Assembly (NCBI RefSeq): GCF_033958435.1
Contig: NC_134161.1
Coordinates: 16,430,001 to 16,494,000, forward strand
Length of the DNA stretch: 64,000 bases
DNA from: Carettochelys insculpta
Lineage: Eukaryota; Chordata; Testudines; Carettochelyidae
Reading direction: 5' to 3'
Translations under genes and position numbers: made by a program
In this document: positions 1 through 11,561 of the stretch, one piece after another
How the letters are laid out: every line of letters begins with the position of its first letter
Position numbering within the stretch: position 1 is the stretch's first letter
The notes under the pieces: generated by a model
Database searches by the model: none
What the model was told of the DNA's origin: nothing
What the model saw: only the letters and a program-made list of their open reading frames with translations

Positions 1-356
1 CAGCTCCTTATAGAAATGGCAAGTCTTCGGTGAAGCATTGGTTCACATCACAGGACTTATGACAGGCTTGTTTGAACACTTTCATCTTTGCTCTGCCCTG
101 CAGCACGTCCTGCTCATACCCTTTTTCACACAAGGACACATGTAGCCCAGTTCCTGTGGGTCACTCACAGCTGGGACTGGACAGACTCTTCTTCTCATAC
201 ACTGACCACATCCAACAGTTCCACAGCATTCCGAGCACGGGTGTATTTGATATGATGGCCAGGCCTTAGCTCCTGGGAAGATGCCATGACACCACTGCAT
301 GCAGAGTCAGCCCATAGGAGGGCAGGTCCTGGTGCTCAGACTGCATAGGACACCAC
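1..356. other. Unclassified intronic sequence
   Basis: Cysteine codons are frequent in the minus-strand translation of 82-300, but there is no splice structure and no family I recognise. Nothing else is seen. Confidence 0.3.
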
Positions 357-758
357 GGCCATGTCTACACTAGCCAAAAAACTTTGAAATTGCCATGCAA
401 ATGGCCATTTCGAAGTTTACTAATGAAGCGCTGAAATACATATTCAGCGCCTCATTAGCATGTGGGCGGCTGCAGCTCTTCGAAATTGACGCGGCTCATC
501 CCGACGGGGCTCCTTTTCGAAAGGACCCCGCCTACCTCAAAGTCCCCTTATTCCCATCTGCTCATAGGAATAAGGGGACTTCAAAATTGATGTGGCTCAT
601 CCAGATGGGGCTCCTTTTCGAAAGGACCCCGGCTACTTTGAAGTGCCGTGGCCACCTACATGCTAATGAGGTGCTGAATATGTATTTCAGCGCTTCATTA
701 GTAAACTTCAAAATGGCCATTTCCATTTCGAAGTTTTTGGATAGCATAGAGATAGCCC
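357..758. mobile_element. Palindromic MITE with inverted arms and a duplicated inner module
   Basis: The left end has TGTCTACACTAGCCAAAAA and the right end a degenerate inverted copy. Outer arms (about 357-480 and 645-758) are inverted repeats carrying the GCGCTGAAATACATATTCAGC hairpin motif. A 14-bp stem (541-554 with 567-580) sits at the centre. Between stem and arms an approximately 63-bp module containing CTCCTTTTCGAAAGGACCCC appears twice in direct orientation (481-543 and 581-644). There is no coding capacity, and the long ORFs here are palindrome artefacts. A half copy lies at 37888-38103. Probably a non-autonomous DNA transposon; superfamily not determined. Confidence 0.8.
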
Positions 759-869
759 ATGATTGGTAAGGTTGGCCCTCTGTGGTGTATCTCACGCATT
801 GCACCAAATGCATCAACAACCATGTGCATGAAAAACCAGACTGCCACTGTCCTCTCTAACGAGCTCTCA

Positions 870-1282
870 CAGAAAACCAGTCTGTAGGAAATGGGATTTT
901 AGGTTTGCAAAGCCCTATGTTTAACACAAACATAAGGAAGTGCTGCTTCACACAATAGACAGGCAACCTGTGGAACTCACTGCCAGGGGATGTTGTGAAG
1001 GTCAAATATATAGCAGAGTTCAGAAAAGAATTAACTACTTTCCTGGAGGATAGCTTCATCAATGGCCTTTAGCCAAGATGGCCAGGGATGCAATCTTGTG
1101 TTCTGGGTGTCCATAAACCTCTGACTGTCAGAAGCTCAACTGGATGACAGGGGATGGATCACTCAATAACTGCCCTGTTCTGTTTGTGCCCCCCAGGATC
1201 ATTTGGCACTGGCCGTTGTTGAATAAAAGGATACTAGGCTAGATGGACCATTGAGCTGACCACATATGGCCACCCTGATTTT
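870..1282 (+). mobile_element. CR1 LINE 3' fragment
   Basis: A 5'-truncated copy. It contains the recurrent CR1 blocks for 'tgtggaactcactgccaggg', 'agaattaact' with a following 'ttcctggagg', and the terminal 'aggctagatggaccattga' followed by 'ctgac'. It is degraded, with no open frame. Confidence 0.85.
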
Positions 1283-1837
1283 TGTGAAAAGGACTGCAAT
1301 GAAAGCCAGGATTTTGTAAAACCTAAACTGAGAACAGGACCTGTGAATGTTAGAATAGGAGAAGTAAGTGCACTGGAGAGTTTGGAAGTAGACTCTCGAT
1401 AGGTAAATTAGACAAAGGAAAAAATGAAACAGATCAACCAAACCCCTATTACATCAACTTCCATCTCTGAAAAAGGTGAACCAGTGAAAACAAAACAATG
1501 AAGAGCAAATGCAGTAAAAACTTTCCTAAGCCCCGCAAATTATTTCATCCCTTCAGGAATGCACCAGCTGGAAATACTCCCAACTTTCTTGAAGATACGG
1601 TTGCCAAGCAACAGAAATGCACATTCTGCTTCTAATCTTGCTTAAGTACAAATTCTCCTACCAGCTCTTTTGCTCAAACATTGTGCTCTGCAGGGGAGAA
1701 CAATCCACCTTCTCAGAGGAAATTGTGGACATTTATTTTGGCAGTCAAGCATTAGATTTATAATGAAAAAAATTGTTAATGCACATGTTAAGGAAAAAAG
1801 GTGTCTCTGCAGCAACTGCAACAGTTCCTAAAACACG
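1283..1837. other. Unique intronic sequence
   Basis: No repeat or coding signal recognised in this AT-rich stretch. Confidence 0.4.
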
Positions 1838-2143
1838 TGTACCTCAGTGGGAATCTCTCTCATCTTTTTGTTCACACAATGCACATTAGGCCCATGGAAC
1901 TCCTGGCCAGAGGAGGCTCTGAAGACCTGGATTTTAACAGGGTTAAAAAAAGAACTAGATAAATTCATGGACGTTAGCTCTGTCAATGGCATCCCTAGCC
2001 TGTTTGTCAGAGGCTGGGAATGCATGAGAGGGATCGCTACCTGTTCTGTTCACTCCCTCTGCAGCATGTGGCACTATCCACTGTTGGCAGACGGGACTTT
2101 GGGCTAGATGGATCTTTGATCTGACCTGGTCTGGCCGTTCTTA
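1838..2143 (+). mobile_element. CR1 LINE 3' fragment
   Basis: It runs from the 'tgttcacacaatgcacatta' block through 'actagataaattcatgg' to 'ggctagatggatctttgatc' and 'gttcttat'. Same subfamily as the copies at 6605-6915 and 44383-45018. Confidence 0.88.
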
Positions 2144-2359
2144 TCTGGCTGAGCTTACAGGAGCTGTTGTTCCCCCACGCTGGTCACTAGAGGCTGCTGT
2201 GACACCTGGCTTCAGACAAGCTGTATTATTAGTGAGCTGTTAGAACAAAACACTAGCTAAGAGGGGTTTAAAAATAACAAGCAGCCCATATGCATATGAG
2301 GTGTTGTACCCATCACTGTAAGCTAAGTTAGACAGGCCGTCCTCTCAGCGACAGGAACA

Positions 2360-2505
2360 GGGGGAAACGAAGGTGGTCTCTGAAAAAGCCCTTGAGCCTG
2401 TAGTCCTCAAAAGCTCATCTCTCTCACCAAGAGAAGTAGGTCCAGTAAAAGCTCTTACATCACCCACCTTGTCTCTATAATGGCCTGTGACCAACCCTGC
2501 TACAA
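2360..2505. repeat. Unclassified dispersed-repeat remnant
   Basis: It contains 'aaagctcatctctctcacca', 'gaagtaggtccagtaaaagc' and 'tcacccaccttgtctct', which I recognise as a motif set of a widespread amniote repeat. Family not named. Confidence 0.5.
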
Positions 2506-2534
2506 AATGCTCCCTACACGCCTCTCACCCAGTT

Positions 2535-3499
2535 CTCTCGGGACGTGGCTACACTGCAAAATTAAGTCAACTTAAGTTCATCCATCACCACGGCAGTAAT
2601 CGAATCAGCTCTTCGTGCCCACGCTGTGCTTCTTCCACTGGTGGAGTGCACCGTCACCGTACGCTCCTGCTGTGACTGCAGTGAGGCATTGTGGGACAAG
2701 GTTGGAGGGACCCCCACTCCCCAAGGCAAGAGCCATCCTGCCCCAGGCCTTGAGATTTGGGGGCCCTGGGGTGGCACTCCACTTATCCTATGGATGGGAG
2801 GAACTTATGGGATTATGGGGGCCCAGTGCGAGTGACAGGCAGGGTCACCCAACCACCTGACCACACGCTCTGGAGAAGTGGGTACAGTGGGCAGGGATAG
2901 GGTGATGTGGAGCAGGCTGCTGGGCTGCTCCAGCTCCCACTGACCATGTGGTGAGTGGTAGAGGGACCCCCCTCTTGCCACCACAGAGGCCCCATAACCC
3001 TTGGGCCGTGTTACTCAGGGAAGAGGTCAAGGGGACAGAAGGGGTGGAGCAGGGGCAGGGCCTGGGAAAGAGGTGGGGCCTGTGTCTGGGCGGAAGGGTT
3101 GCCCCAGGCCCCATGCCTCCCTCAGGACAGGTCTGCATAGGTCTGACAGCTGCAGCCCCCGAGAGCTGGAGGGAGAGCTCTGGCGGTCAGCCCCAGGTGA
3201 TGAGGCACCAGCTGAGAGTACCACAAGGTGGTGGGGGAGGGCTTGGTGGGACTAACTGGCAGCCCTGGGCAGTGAGGATCCTGCTGTCATCCCAGGACCA
3301 CTCCAGCTTTGAGTGTCAAACACTTACAGGCAATGTAAGCAATGCAGCACCTGCAGACACCGCATCAACCTAGCTACATCGCCTTACGTGCTACGCCCCT
3401 TCAGCAGTGAGTTAAGATCTGAGTGTGGCCACTTACATAAGAGTTCAGTGGGCATAAACCACCTTAGGCCAACCTAACTCGAGTGTAGACCAGGTCTTA
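2535..3499. mobile_element. Non-autonomous DNA transposon, about 965 bp
   Basis: The left end 'gtggctacactgcaaaatta' followed by 'agtcaactt' and the right end 'aggccaacctaactcgagtg' followed by 'tagaccagg' are imperfect inverted repeats. The interior is GC-rich and without a convincing transposase; several overlapping ORFs on both strands are composition artefacts. The ends resemble those of the shorter MITEs in the window (TCTACAC-like core). Confidence 0.65.
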
Positions 3500-3539
3500 G
3501 TCTGACTCAGCTGGCTCAAGAGGGCTTTGGCCCTCCCTG

Positions 3540-3612
3540 ACTTTCCGAGGGCCAGAACAAAGTAGGCCAAGGTCCAGATGTGGCCCATGGGCCATAGGAT
3601 CCCCACCCGTTT
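3540..3612. mobile_element. hAT-like terminal fragment
   Basis: Contains 'gatgtggcccatgggccata' leading to 'ggatccccacccg', typical of the end of hAT-type non-autonomous elements. Short and degraded. Confidence 0.4.
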
Positions 3613-3723
3613 TAGTAGGCTGCTAGAGCCTTCTTCCTTTCCCCAAATTGGCTCAGTCAGACCCCACCAGTTCCACAGTATGATACAGAAGCACCATGAG
3701 TGTTATGGATCCATATATATTAG

Positions 3724-4031
3724 CACAAGTTGAACCTTTCTAGTCCAACACCCTTGGGACCTGACCAGAACAGACAGAGAATTTGCTGGACGACAGGAGG
3801 TCAATATTGTCTAGCATGCTATTAAGATATCCACTGCTTACTGGGCCCTTAGACACTAAGGCTTAAATTATATCTAAACAGCAGCACAGAACACAGAGAC
3901 CCAGGCCTGGTGGCTGTAAACAAACATTATGGGATCACGGAAAACTTGGCCACACCCATGAGAAGTGGGTGTCCAGCTAACTAAAATCACGTCTGATTAT
4001 AGATGCTGCCAGATGAGAGAGTTCCAACCTG
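3724..4031. mobile_element. Tigger-like (Tc1/mariner) MITE
   Basis: Left end CACAAGTTGAACC, right end 'gagttccaacctg' followed by TA. Interior blocks ('gagaatttgctgg', 'aacagcagcacagaaca', 'ggctgtaaacaaac') are shared with copies at 10528, 18108, 25982, 36975, 41992 and 56413. Confidence 0.78.
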
Positions 4032-4049
4032 TAATGACTAAATAGCAAC

Positions 4050-5172
4050 TTCACATTTTTCTCAGTCATTTTGTGGTTCTTCTCTGAGGATCTCCAATAG
4101 TTCAACAAGGTGCACACACCTAGTCTGGAGGCAGTATTCCAGCAGCGGTCTCACCAACAGTCTGCACAGAGGAAAACCCATCTCCTCGCTCTTGTGAGAT
4201 ATGCCTGTTTTTGTACATAGATGGACAAAGGCTGCTCCCTCCCTGCCCAGTCTGGAACTGGAACTCACGTTCAGGGGATTGTCCACTATGGTAATTCACC
4301 ATGATCATTCAGAGTTCCTGCTTCCCAGGATAGAGTCCTGCTTCCTGTCAATGTCCCTGACAGCATTTGCTCTGAGATGACCTTGTATTAAAATGCATGC
4401 TGCTTGAGTGTGCCCAGCTGATCAAGCAGTCCTGATTCCTCCAATCAATGACCTGCCCCCATGGTTATTGTCCATCTTACCAATCAGTCTGTCATTTGCA
4501 AAGTTTATCAGAAATTACTTCATATTCTTCACGATTGTTACTGGTGATGATGATTCTATTCTGATGACGAGATCTATATTCTAGGAAACTAGGTGGATTG
4601 GTATTAATTATGTCTCCAATCTTTAATTCCTTGCTGCTGGAATCCTGTATTGGCCATTATTTTCCCCAGGTTCAATGTCAGCCTTTGAGGCTGTTAATTA
4701 CCCATGTATTCCATATGAGTATTACATTAGCTTTCTTCCAGTCAACTTCCTCAGTTTTCCAACACATTAAAAATTAATAGCCACTGCTGGAGAGCTCCTC
4801 ATTCAACTCTTTTAAAACTCTTTCATGTAAATTATCCAGCTCTGCTGAGTTACAAATATTTAGCATTACTAGGTCTGTTTAATGCCATCTTTAGTTACCA
4901 TTAGAATAAAAAAAGTATTCCATTCTCATTACATGACCTTGCTACATTATTCAGCTTTGTTCCAAATACAGAACAGACATTTATTGAACTCTTCTGCCTG
5001 TTTTACATAGTTGACACTTGCCATTTCCCTCTAATAATGCACCTGCAGCACTGTTGATATCCCTTTTGTTCCTAATATCTATATATTAAAATCCTTCATA
5101 TTACACTTAAACCTGTTAGCCATAGGTACTTCGCTAATATTTGTCTTGACTTAACAGTTGTCTGAATATTTT
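4050..5172 (-). mobile_element. Old, heavily decayed CR1/L3-clade LINE
   Basis: On the minus strand one can follow decayed reverse-transcriptase-region blocks. A stretch resembling the residue run VRPLLEYCLQ matches the CR1 RPLLEYC motif. Upstream lie 'gcaaatgacagactgattgg'-type and 'gagctggataatttacatg'-type blocks. Many stops and indels. Its age seems greater than that of the CR1 copies nearby. Confidence 0.55.
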
Positions 5173-5182
5173 AACTTCTAAT

Positions 5183-5530
5183 TCAGGGGCAGGGAACATT
5201 TTTGGGTGGGGAACCACTGATCCACAGAAAATCTGTTGGGGGCCACACACACAAGTGAGAAGCAACTTCCCCCCAAAAAGCCCAGCCAAAAACCTCACTG
5301 ACCTGACCCCGCTAAAACAGAAAGGTGGGGTGGGAAAGAGACACTCACTTCATTCACACTCAGCTCAGAGTGACTGGGGATCTATTTGCATGCCAGCCCC
5401 AGGAGCATATGGGGTAGCAAGGGGTTTGTGTGCATGTGCCCAGGGTGGAAAGCCCTGAGCCTTGCCATGGACCAGATTCAAAGTAGCCCAAGGGCCAGAT
5501 CTGCTCCACAGAGTGGAAGTTCCCCTCACC
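5183..5530. mobile_element. hAT-like non-autonomous element
   Basis: Begins 'caggggcagggaacattttt' and ends 'gggccagatctgctccacag' followed by 'agtggaagttcccc', i.e. degenerate inverted ends with the typical 'gggccagatctg' block. The interior has no transposase. The 67-aa ORF inside is spurious. Confidence 0.55.
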
Positions 5531-5834
5531 CCCACATTCTAATTTATGCTCATTGATTTCCCTTGTCCTTTCCCCCTTTGCCATACGCTTTATTTGTATT
5601 TGTTGCTCTCACATCCCCCTTCCCCAAGGTGTTTTTTATAACAGAAAAGCTGGTTTCTTTCAGCGACAGCTGAGATGAGAAGCTGAAAAGGAGCTAGAGA
5701 CAGAGAGAGAGGAAATGTTAACACATGATGTGGTCCTGGAGCTGTGATTGGTTACAGAGCCAGGTCTCTCTGCTGAGCCTGAAACATTGCATCCTCTGCC
5801 CACACACATCCTCTGCTATGCACATAGCTGCACT

Positions 5835-6412
5835 TTAGCAAAGGTTTTGATAGGGTCTCCCACAGCACTGCCAGCAAGTGAAAGGAGTATGGATTGGATG
5901 AAAGGACTATAAGGTGGATAGTAAGATGGCTAGATTGTGGTTGGCAGCCAGTATCAAGGGGAACACCCTAAGGGTCAGTTCTGGGGCCAGTTTTGTTCAA
6001 CATCTTTGTTAATGCCCTGGGTGAGGGGATAGATTGTATCCTCAGTAAATTCGCAGATTACACTAAGGTGTGGAGAGAGGTAGATATGCTGGAGGGCAAG
6101 GATAGGTCCAGAGATGGAGGATTGGGCCTAGAGAAATCTGATGAGGTTCAACAAGGAGAAGTGCAGAGTCCTGCACTTAAGACATAAGAATCCCAAACAT
6201 GGGTAGAGGACCTGGGGATTACAGTGGATGAGAAGCTGGAGATGAATCCACAGTGTGCCCTTGTAGCCAAGAAGACTAATGGCATATTGGGATGCATTAG
6301 TAGGACCATTGGCAGCACATCTAGGGAAGAGATTATTCCCATTTATTGAACACTGGTGCAGCTCCATCTGGAGTACTGTGCCCAATTCTGGGAACCCCAC
6401 CACAGACAGGCA
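5835..6412 (+). mobile_element. CR1 LINE fragment, reverse-transcriptase region
   Basis: Contains blocks corresponding to 'gttctggggccagttttgtt', 'attcgcagattacacta'-type and 'tggagtactgtgcccaattc', typical of the CR1 RT C-terminal half. Broken frames. Confidence 0.82.
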
Positions 6413-6604
6413 TTTGGTCTACGCTTGTGTCCCAGGTGCTTACACACTGATCTATCAGGGTCTAGGGGCATGACCCTGTGTTTATTGGTGGTAGATCTGG
6501 AAGTAGACACATGCCTTTGGGTGCCTTCAGCACTGCATGGACAGCTCTGGGACTGTGCTCATGATATTTGCCTTGATGACTTGGAGTGACTTGTGTTATT
6601 TGTA

Positions 6605-6915
6605 GTAAGTCTGGGGAACTCCTGGCCAGAGGATGTTGGGAAGACCAGGACTTCAACAGGGTTCGAAAAAAGAACTGGATAAATTCATGGAGGTTAGGTC
6701 CAGCAGTGGCTATTAGCCCAGATGAGCAGGAACGGTGTCCCTGGCCTCTGTTTGTTGGAGGTTGGAAATGGGTGACAGAGGAGGGATCACCTGATGATTG
6801 CCTGTTCTGTTCACTCCCTCTGGGGCACCTGGCATTGGCCTCTCTCGGCCGACAGGACCCTGGGCTGGATGGGCCTTTGGTCTGACCCAGTCTGGCTGCT
6901 CTTATGTTCTTACCT
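6605..6915 (+). mobile_element. CR1 LINE 3' end
   Basis: Blocks 'ggaactcctggccagaggat', 'actggataaattcatggagg', and the terminal 'gggctggatgggcctttggt' with 'ctgacccag' and 'cttatgttctta'. It could be the 3' continuation of the 5835-6412 copy, separated by about 190 bp of other sequence. Confidence 0.88.
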
Positions 6916-7038
6916 AGGGGCGGGGAACAGAGTCAGAGAAATATTGTTCTCACCAAAGATGCTATTTAACTAATTTTAACTGCAAGTGTGAACTCCTTTC
7001 TAGCAGGCACAAGAATGTGCCATCAGCGTAGGTGGACT

Positions 7039-7056
7039 TCTCTCTCTCTCTCTCTG
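7039..7056. repeat. (TC)n microsatellite
   Basis: A run of CT dinucleotides of about 18 bp. Confidence 0.9.
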
Positions 7057-7129
7057 CAAAACACAAATGGGGGCAGCATCATGACTGCACAGGGCGGCGA
7101 GAGAAGGGGCTGTGTGCCTCTCCAAGGGC

Positions 7130-7535
7130 CTGATTATTTCCAAAGCCTTGTTCTAATTTTCTGATATGATCCTTGCATCTTTGTGAGGCGCTGAGCCCTC
7201 ATTACTTTTCCTGAGCAATGCATTCTAATTAGATCAACACTTTAAAAAAAATTCACAATAGCCACAGGACGGCTTTCCATCTCATTAACTCCTCACTTAT
7301 TATTTTCATGAAAATTACTGATAAAAATGTGCATCTCCATTTGCTGGGACTTAGAGCCTCGTTGGCTTATATCTAACATCTCTCTCATCACCCTGGATGC
7401 GAGCTGTTGCCATAGCGACTACCAGTAATAGAAACTAATAAATTACAAGCGAGATGCTCGTTGAGCAATTATTGTTCTCTTTTATGTAAGTTTCTTGCTA
7501 ATTTTGATCATAAGGGGAACCACAATAAAGCATCA
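7130..7535. promoter_or_regulatory. Candidate conserved intronic regulatory block with an RFX X-box
   Basis: A repeat-free AT-rich stretch with several homeodomain-type ATTA cores and, at 7406-7419, GTTGCCATAGCGAC, one mismatch from the RFX X-box consensus. No open frame. Conservation cannot be tested here. The call rests on composition, motif density and absence of repeats in a homeobox-gene intron. Confidence 0.4.
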
Positions 7536-7744
7536 AAGGAATAAGAAGTCAATTTCTGGAGAATATTATAAAATAGAAAAGGGACAGATTTTTAGATCCA
7601 TGATTAAGTGATGTGGCTATTTGAGTAAATCTAAATAAGAAGTGAACTTTTTTATGATATTCTTTTTCTCTGCTCCTCTCCTGACTGATGCAATGCTGAA
7701 TAGAATTCAAGGCATTTAATGTGGTATCAATGTGGTTCAAAGTC

Positions 7745-8420
7745 AAATATGTTGCCTGGATTCTCCAAAGTGACCCTTTGTGGGCAGAATGCAATGCCTG
7801 GTTGCATGAGAAACCCGGACAACATACAAGCATCATGTGAAGGTACTAGAACAATATCGTCAACACTTCCCCACGAGAATCCTAAATATCTCTTGGGAGG
7901 ACAGGCACACGAACACGAGCATCCTGGAAGAGCTGAACATGACCATCACTGAAGTCATTATCATTCACCAACAACTTTGTTGGACTGATTGTGCGGTTCA
8001 GATGTCTGATCAGAGCATCCCAGAACAGGTTCTGTTTTCAGAAATGAAGGAAGGAAAAGGAGCATTGGGGGCCTGGAAAACCTGAACTTGAAGCCAGAAT
8101 CAAACACTTCCAGAGGAGGTGATTTAAGGACATGCTGAAGGCACGCCTGAAAAAGTGCAGCATTGGTGTCAACACTTGGAAGAACCTTGCCCAGGACCAT
8201 CCCTGGGGAAAGGGGTAATCCCTGATGGGCTGGCACAATGCGAGAGGCCCGGCTGCAGTGCCACGAGGAGAGGTGGAGGAGAAGAAAAGAGCAGCAACAA
8301 CTGCCCCAGGCTCCTCCAACAGCTCCCAACACCTGTCCCTTCTGTGATAAGAGCAGCAGCTCCAGGTTCAGGCTGGCCAGCCATCGACGGACTCACAAAT
8401 AGGAGGGGGACATGAAGACA
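7745..8420 (+). pseudogene. 3' end of an RTE-like non-LTR retrotransposon ORF, with C-terminal zinc finger
   Basis: The broken frame can be followed from a region encoding CWTDCAVQMSD (family motif like RWTGHVVRM) through 'ccttgcccaggaccatccct' (AQDR-like) to a zinc-finger tail. The tail reads CPFCDKSSSSRFRLASHRRTH and lies just before the stop near 8400. C-x2-C-x12-H-x3-H spacing is visible. At least one frameshift and several stops separate the parts. Related copy on the minus strand at 61205-61680. Confidence 0.7.
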
Positions 8421-8454
8421 TCCCACTCATTATTGAGTGACCACCGAGAGAGAG

Positions 8455-8731
8455 ACTGTCCAGGGTGAACTGCTGGCTTTGGGAGGCTCCCCCAGCCCCA
8501 CCCCTGCCATGAACCCCAGAGCCCAGCCCCTGCTTTGTGCCTGATGGACCTTATAGGTCTGGCTCCTGCCCTCTGGCCTTGGAGCACAGGGTTTCTGGGC
8601 AGCTCAGCCCCAGCTTGGCTCAGCGTGCAGGGCAGTATGACCCCTGTCTTCCAGGTTCTCAATGGGGGTGGCTGGCACCACAGCCCAGGGACTAACTGCA
8701 GGGACAAAAAGTTTGCTCATCCCTGGTTTAA
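8455..8731. mobile_element. hAT-like element, one end
   Basis: Ends 'aaaaagtttgctcatccctg', which read on the other strand gives the common hAT MITE end CAGGGATGAGCAAACTTTTT. The interior is GC-rich, without transposase. The opposite end is not clearly seen and is probably lost into the RTE-like copy. Confidence 0.55.
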
Positions 8732-8734
8732 GGC

Positions 8735-9590
8735 CTGTGTGACCAGCAGTTGGCCCTTAAGACTGGGGGCCCTCCGAATCTTTTCCAAAGTTGCCCATTT
8801 TCAATGGGCACTGAAATACGAAATTTAATGAAATGGTCTGATATTGCCAGACCTTCCAACGAGAGGGTAGAGGACAATGCCCCAGGGCCCAGCGATTCAG
8901 AGGGGTCTGGGGCTCCCATACACTGCAACTGCAATAACAACCAGAACCCCAAACCCTTTAAATCACTGCCAGAGCACCACATGCTCCGTGGAGCTCTATG
9001 GCCTAGGGACAGGGACAGGGACAGGGACATCCTTGAGATATCTGGTGCCCTATGCAGCCAAGCACCTGTGCCCTCCAGCCCCTGTGGGGTAGAGGGGAGG
9101 CCGCTCCATGGAGCAAGGCTGTGCTCTGGGCTGCGAGGGCAGGAGCTGTGAGGGGAGCAGGAGGAAGGCAGGGATGCTGTTGGTGGGGTGTCTAGCAGAC
9201 TGAGGGGCACCAGCCAGCTGGAGGTGTGGGCTGGCAGGTTGGGGGTGGAGGACTGGCAGGGAAACCAGGATCTGGGGGATTGGGTCCCAGGGGGCTGAGC
9301 AGGGAGTGGGGGGGCAGGGGATTGAGTCTGATGGAGATGGTGCCCATGGCTGGTGGTGGCCCCAGGTGTATGCAGCACAGGACACTACTAAATTTGAAGC
9401 ACCGCTGGTGCCCTACATTTAGTGGTGCTGTGCCACAGCTGCACATGCTGTGTATACTTTAAGGATATCACTGCTGGGAGGGCGGCACCATGCTCCAGGC
9501 TGCTTGCAGGGCTTGCTGGCCCTGCCCCTCAGGGAGCATGAAGCCAGGGGCCACCCCCTCACTTGGGGCCTGTTGGCGCCGCTGAATATT
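8735..9590. other. Unclassified GC-rich, repeat-like sequence
   Basis: Contains a short (ACAGGG)n hexamer run near 9005-9028 and G-rich stretches. The 40620-40850 region has similar wording, suggesting an unnamed repeat. The 216-aa minus-strand ORF is proline/serine-rich and looks compositional. Confidence 0.35.
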
Positions 9591-10527
9591 GCTCTAACAA
9601 ACAGATATACAGAGGCTGGGTAACCGTCCCAAGCTCCAGGGCGAGAGCTCCATCAGTCCCTCACCCCACACCAACCATCCCACCATCCCCAAGGTGGCAC
9701 AAGATCAGCTGGTTCTTGTTGAACACAAACAAGACCGCAATGACGCTGATGCGACAAGGACACTGAAGAGCTGGCAACCACGGTTCAGTCTGTTTTAGCT
9801 GCAAGCGCACACCCACAACGGGTCAACTCAGCCCATACGTTAGAATGCTCCTGGATTTCCTACTGTTGCTAAGGCCTGATGGAGCAGAACCCATGAGTCA
9901 AGCACTCTACACTCAATTGTAGACAGGAGACTACATCCCATCATGGCAGATAGTGACCTGGTCTATACACACTTTTGTCTCCCCCAGTCTGGATTACAGT
10001 AACACATTCACCTGGGAATCTGACGTCAGCCTTTGGAACATCATGTCAGCAACATGGTGCACATCCTCCTCTCCGCGCTGGCTTCCCTCTCGATGGCACA
10101 GAGCCATCCTGGAGCTCAGCCAATCAGCAGCTACCCATCTCAGGGGCAAGGCTTACAGCAGGGGAATAAGGAGAAATACAGGCTCACCCAGCTCCTTTCT
10201 TCAGCCCCAGGGCCTCCTTCATCACACCAGAAAACTCAATGCCCTTGGCAAGCTGTCCTTCTCCGATGGGTTAGAATTCCCCATGCTTGAAAGGCTACTG
10301 GAGCAGGAGGGAAATGAAGGGAGGACTGTGGCCAACGGGATCTTTGAGCAGCCATACCTGCAGATGCGCAGGTAAATAAAGCATCTGGTGGCCCACTGTG
10401 GGCTAATTCTATTAAACCACATCCGGCCCCCAGGCCACTGACTGCTCACCACTGCTCTAAAGGGACAGCACATTTGCTTAGTTGTCAAATCAAAAAACCA
10501 CGAGTAACACTTTAAACCATTGTATTA
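9591..10527. other. Mostly unclassified intronic sequence
   Basis: No coding or clear repeat signal, except 'aaaccacatccggcccccag' near 10415-10435, which resembles a hAT-type terminal fragment. Confidence 0.35.
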
Positions 10528-10836
10528 CAGGTTGAATCTCTCTCGTCTGGCACTCTCATCCAGCAACATCCATAATTTGGCATGATTTTAATTAGCTGGA
10601 TGACCACTTATGAGTGTGACCAAGTTTCCTGTGGTCCCATAAAGTTTGTTAACAGCACAGAACACTGAGAACCAGGACTGGTGGTTGTAACTTACCCCAA
10701 ATGTCTCCTAAGAGCCCAGTAAGTGGTGGAAGTGTTGGTGATGTGCTAGACAACATTGATCTCCTGTGATCCATCAAATCATCTCATTCAGCACTGGTCA
10801 GGTCCCGAGGGTGCTGGACGAGAAAGGCTCAACCTG
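10528..10836. mobile_element. Tigger-like (Tc1/mariner) MITE with TA target duplication
   Basis: TA at 10526-10527, CAGGTTGAATCTCTCTCGTC at the left end, 'ggctcaacctg' at the right end and TA at 10837-10838. Interior is in the opposite orientation to the 3724 copy. Confidence 0.85.
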
Positions 10837-10838
10837 TA

Positions 10839-11445
10839 CTACATTTATATGCACAATAATACAATTAGAAGAGCAGGGCACCTAAGCTCACAGAATTTTT
10901 TTTTAAACCATACAGCTTTGCACATACTTAATAATGATTCTCACATCTTCTCTGCAATTGATTTATGACATTGGACAAAGGTCAAAGTTGAACAAAAATA
11001 TCATAACTCAAAATGCCATCTGGGTCTTGCATATTTTGCCCCTAGTATTTACTCCCTAACAAGTTACTATTCCATGTCAATTAGAATCAAACTCTGTAAT
11101 TGAAATACCCAAGGTGGGTCATTTATAGCTTCAGCCCCATGGAATGCTAGCTTCAGAGTGTCAAATGCCAATGGTATTTAATGGAGTATATCCAACTGAG
11201 CAACATTTTCTAGAGTATCTTGAGCCCTCCCTTTCCTCACCACTTTTAGACACACCCTAGGAGTAACATGCAGACCTTGTCAAAAAGCAGGTGTTTGCCT
11301 GCAAGTCAGTGTCCAGGACATGAACTTGGCATTGGACGTCAAGGTAATAGCTCAGTACTGGCCTTGTAAACTAGGCATTGGGAGGTCAAGCTTTATTGAG
11401 GAAGCATTTGAATCACATGCTCACACCTTTCAACTACCTAGGGGC
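10839..11445. other. Unique AT-rich intronic sequence
   Basis: No repeat family or coding signal recognised. Confidence 0.4.
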
Positions 11446-11561
11446 ACATTAGATAAACATCTGTCAGAGATGATGCAGATGGTAGTAGGCCATGCTGTGA
11501 GGGCAGGGAACTGGCCTTCATGACCTCTCGAGGCCCCTTCCAGTTCTATAGATTCTATTGC
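11446..11561 (+). mobile_element. CR1 LINE 3' terminal fragment
   Basis: Reads 'agataaacatctgtcagaga', 'gggcagggaactggccttca' and ends 'ttccagttctatagattcta'. Very short 5'-truncated copy. Confidence 0.85.

Noticed and set aside
395..769. 124-aa ORF and its mirror on the other strand
   Set aside because: They are translations of the two arms of a palindromic MITE.
8728..9378. 216-aa minus-strand ORF as a gene
   Set aside because: Proline/serine-rich, in a GC-rich repeat-like tract, overlapped by ORFs in other frames and with no domain or splice context.
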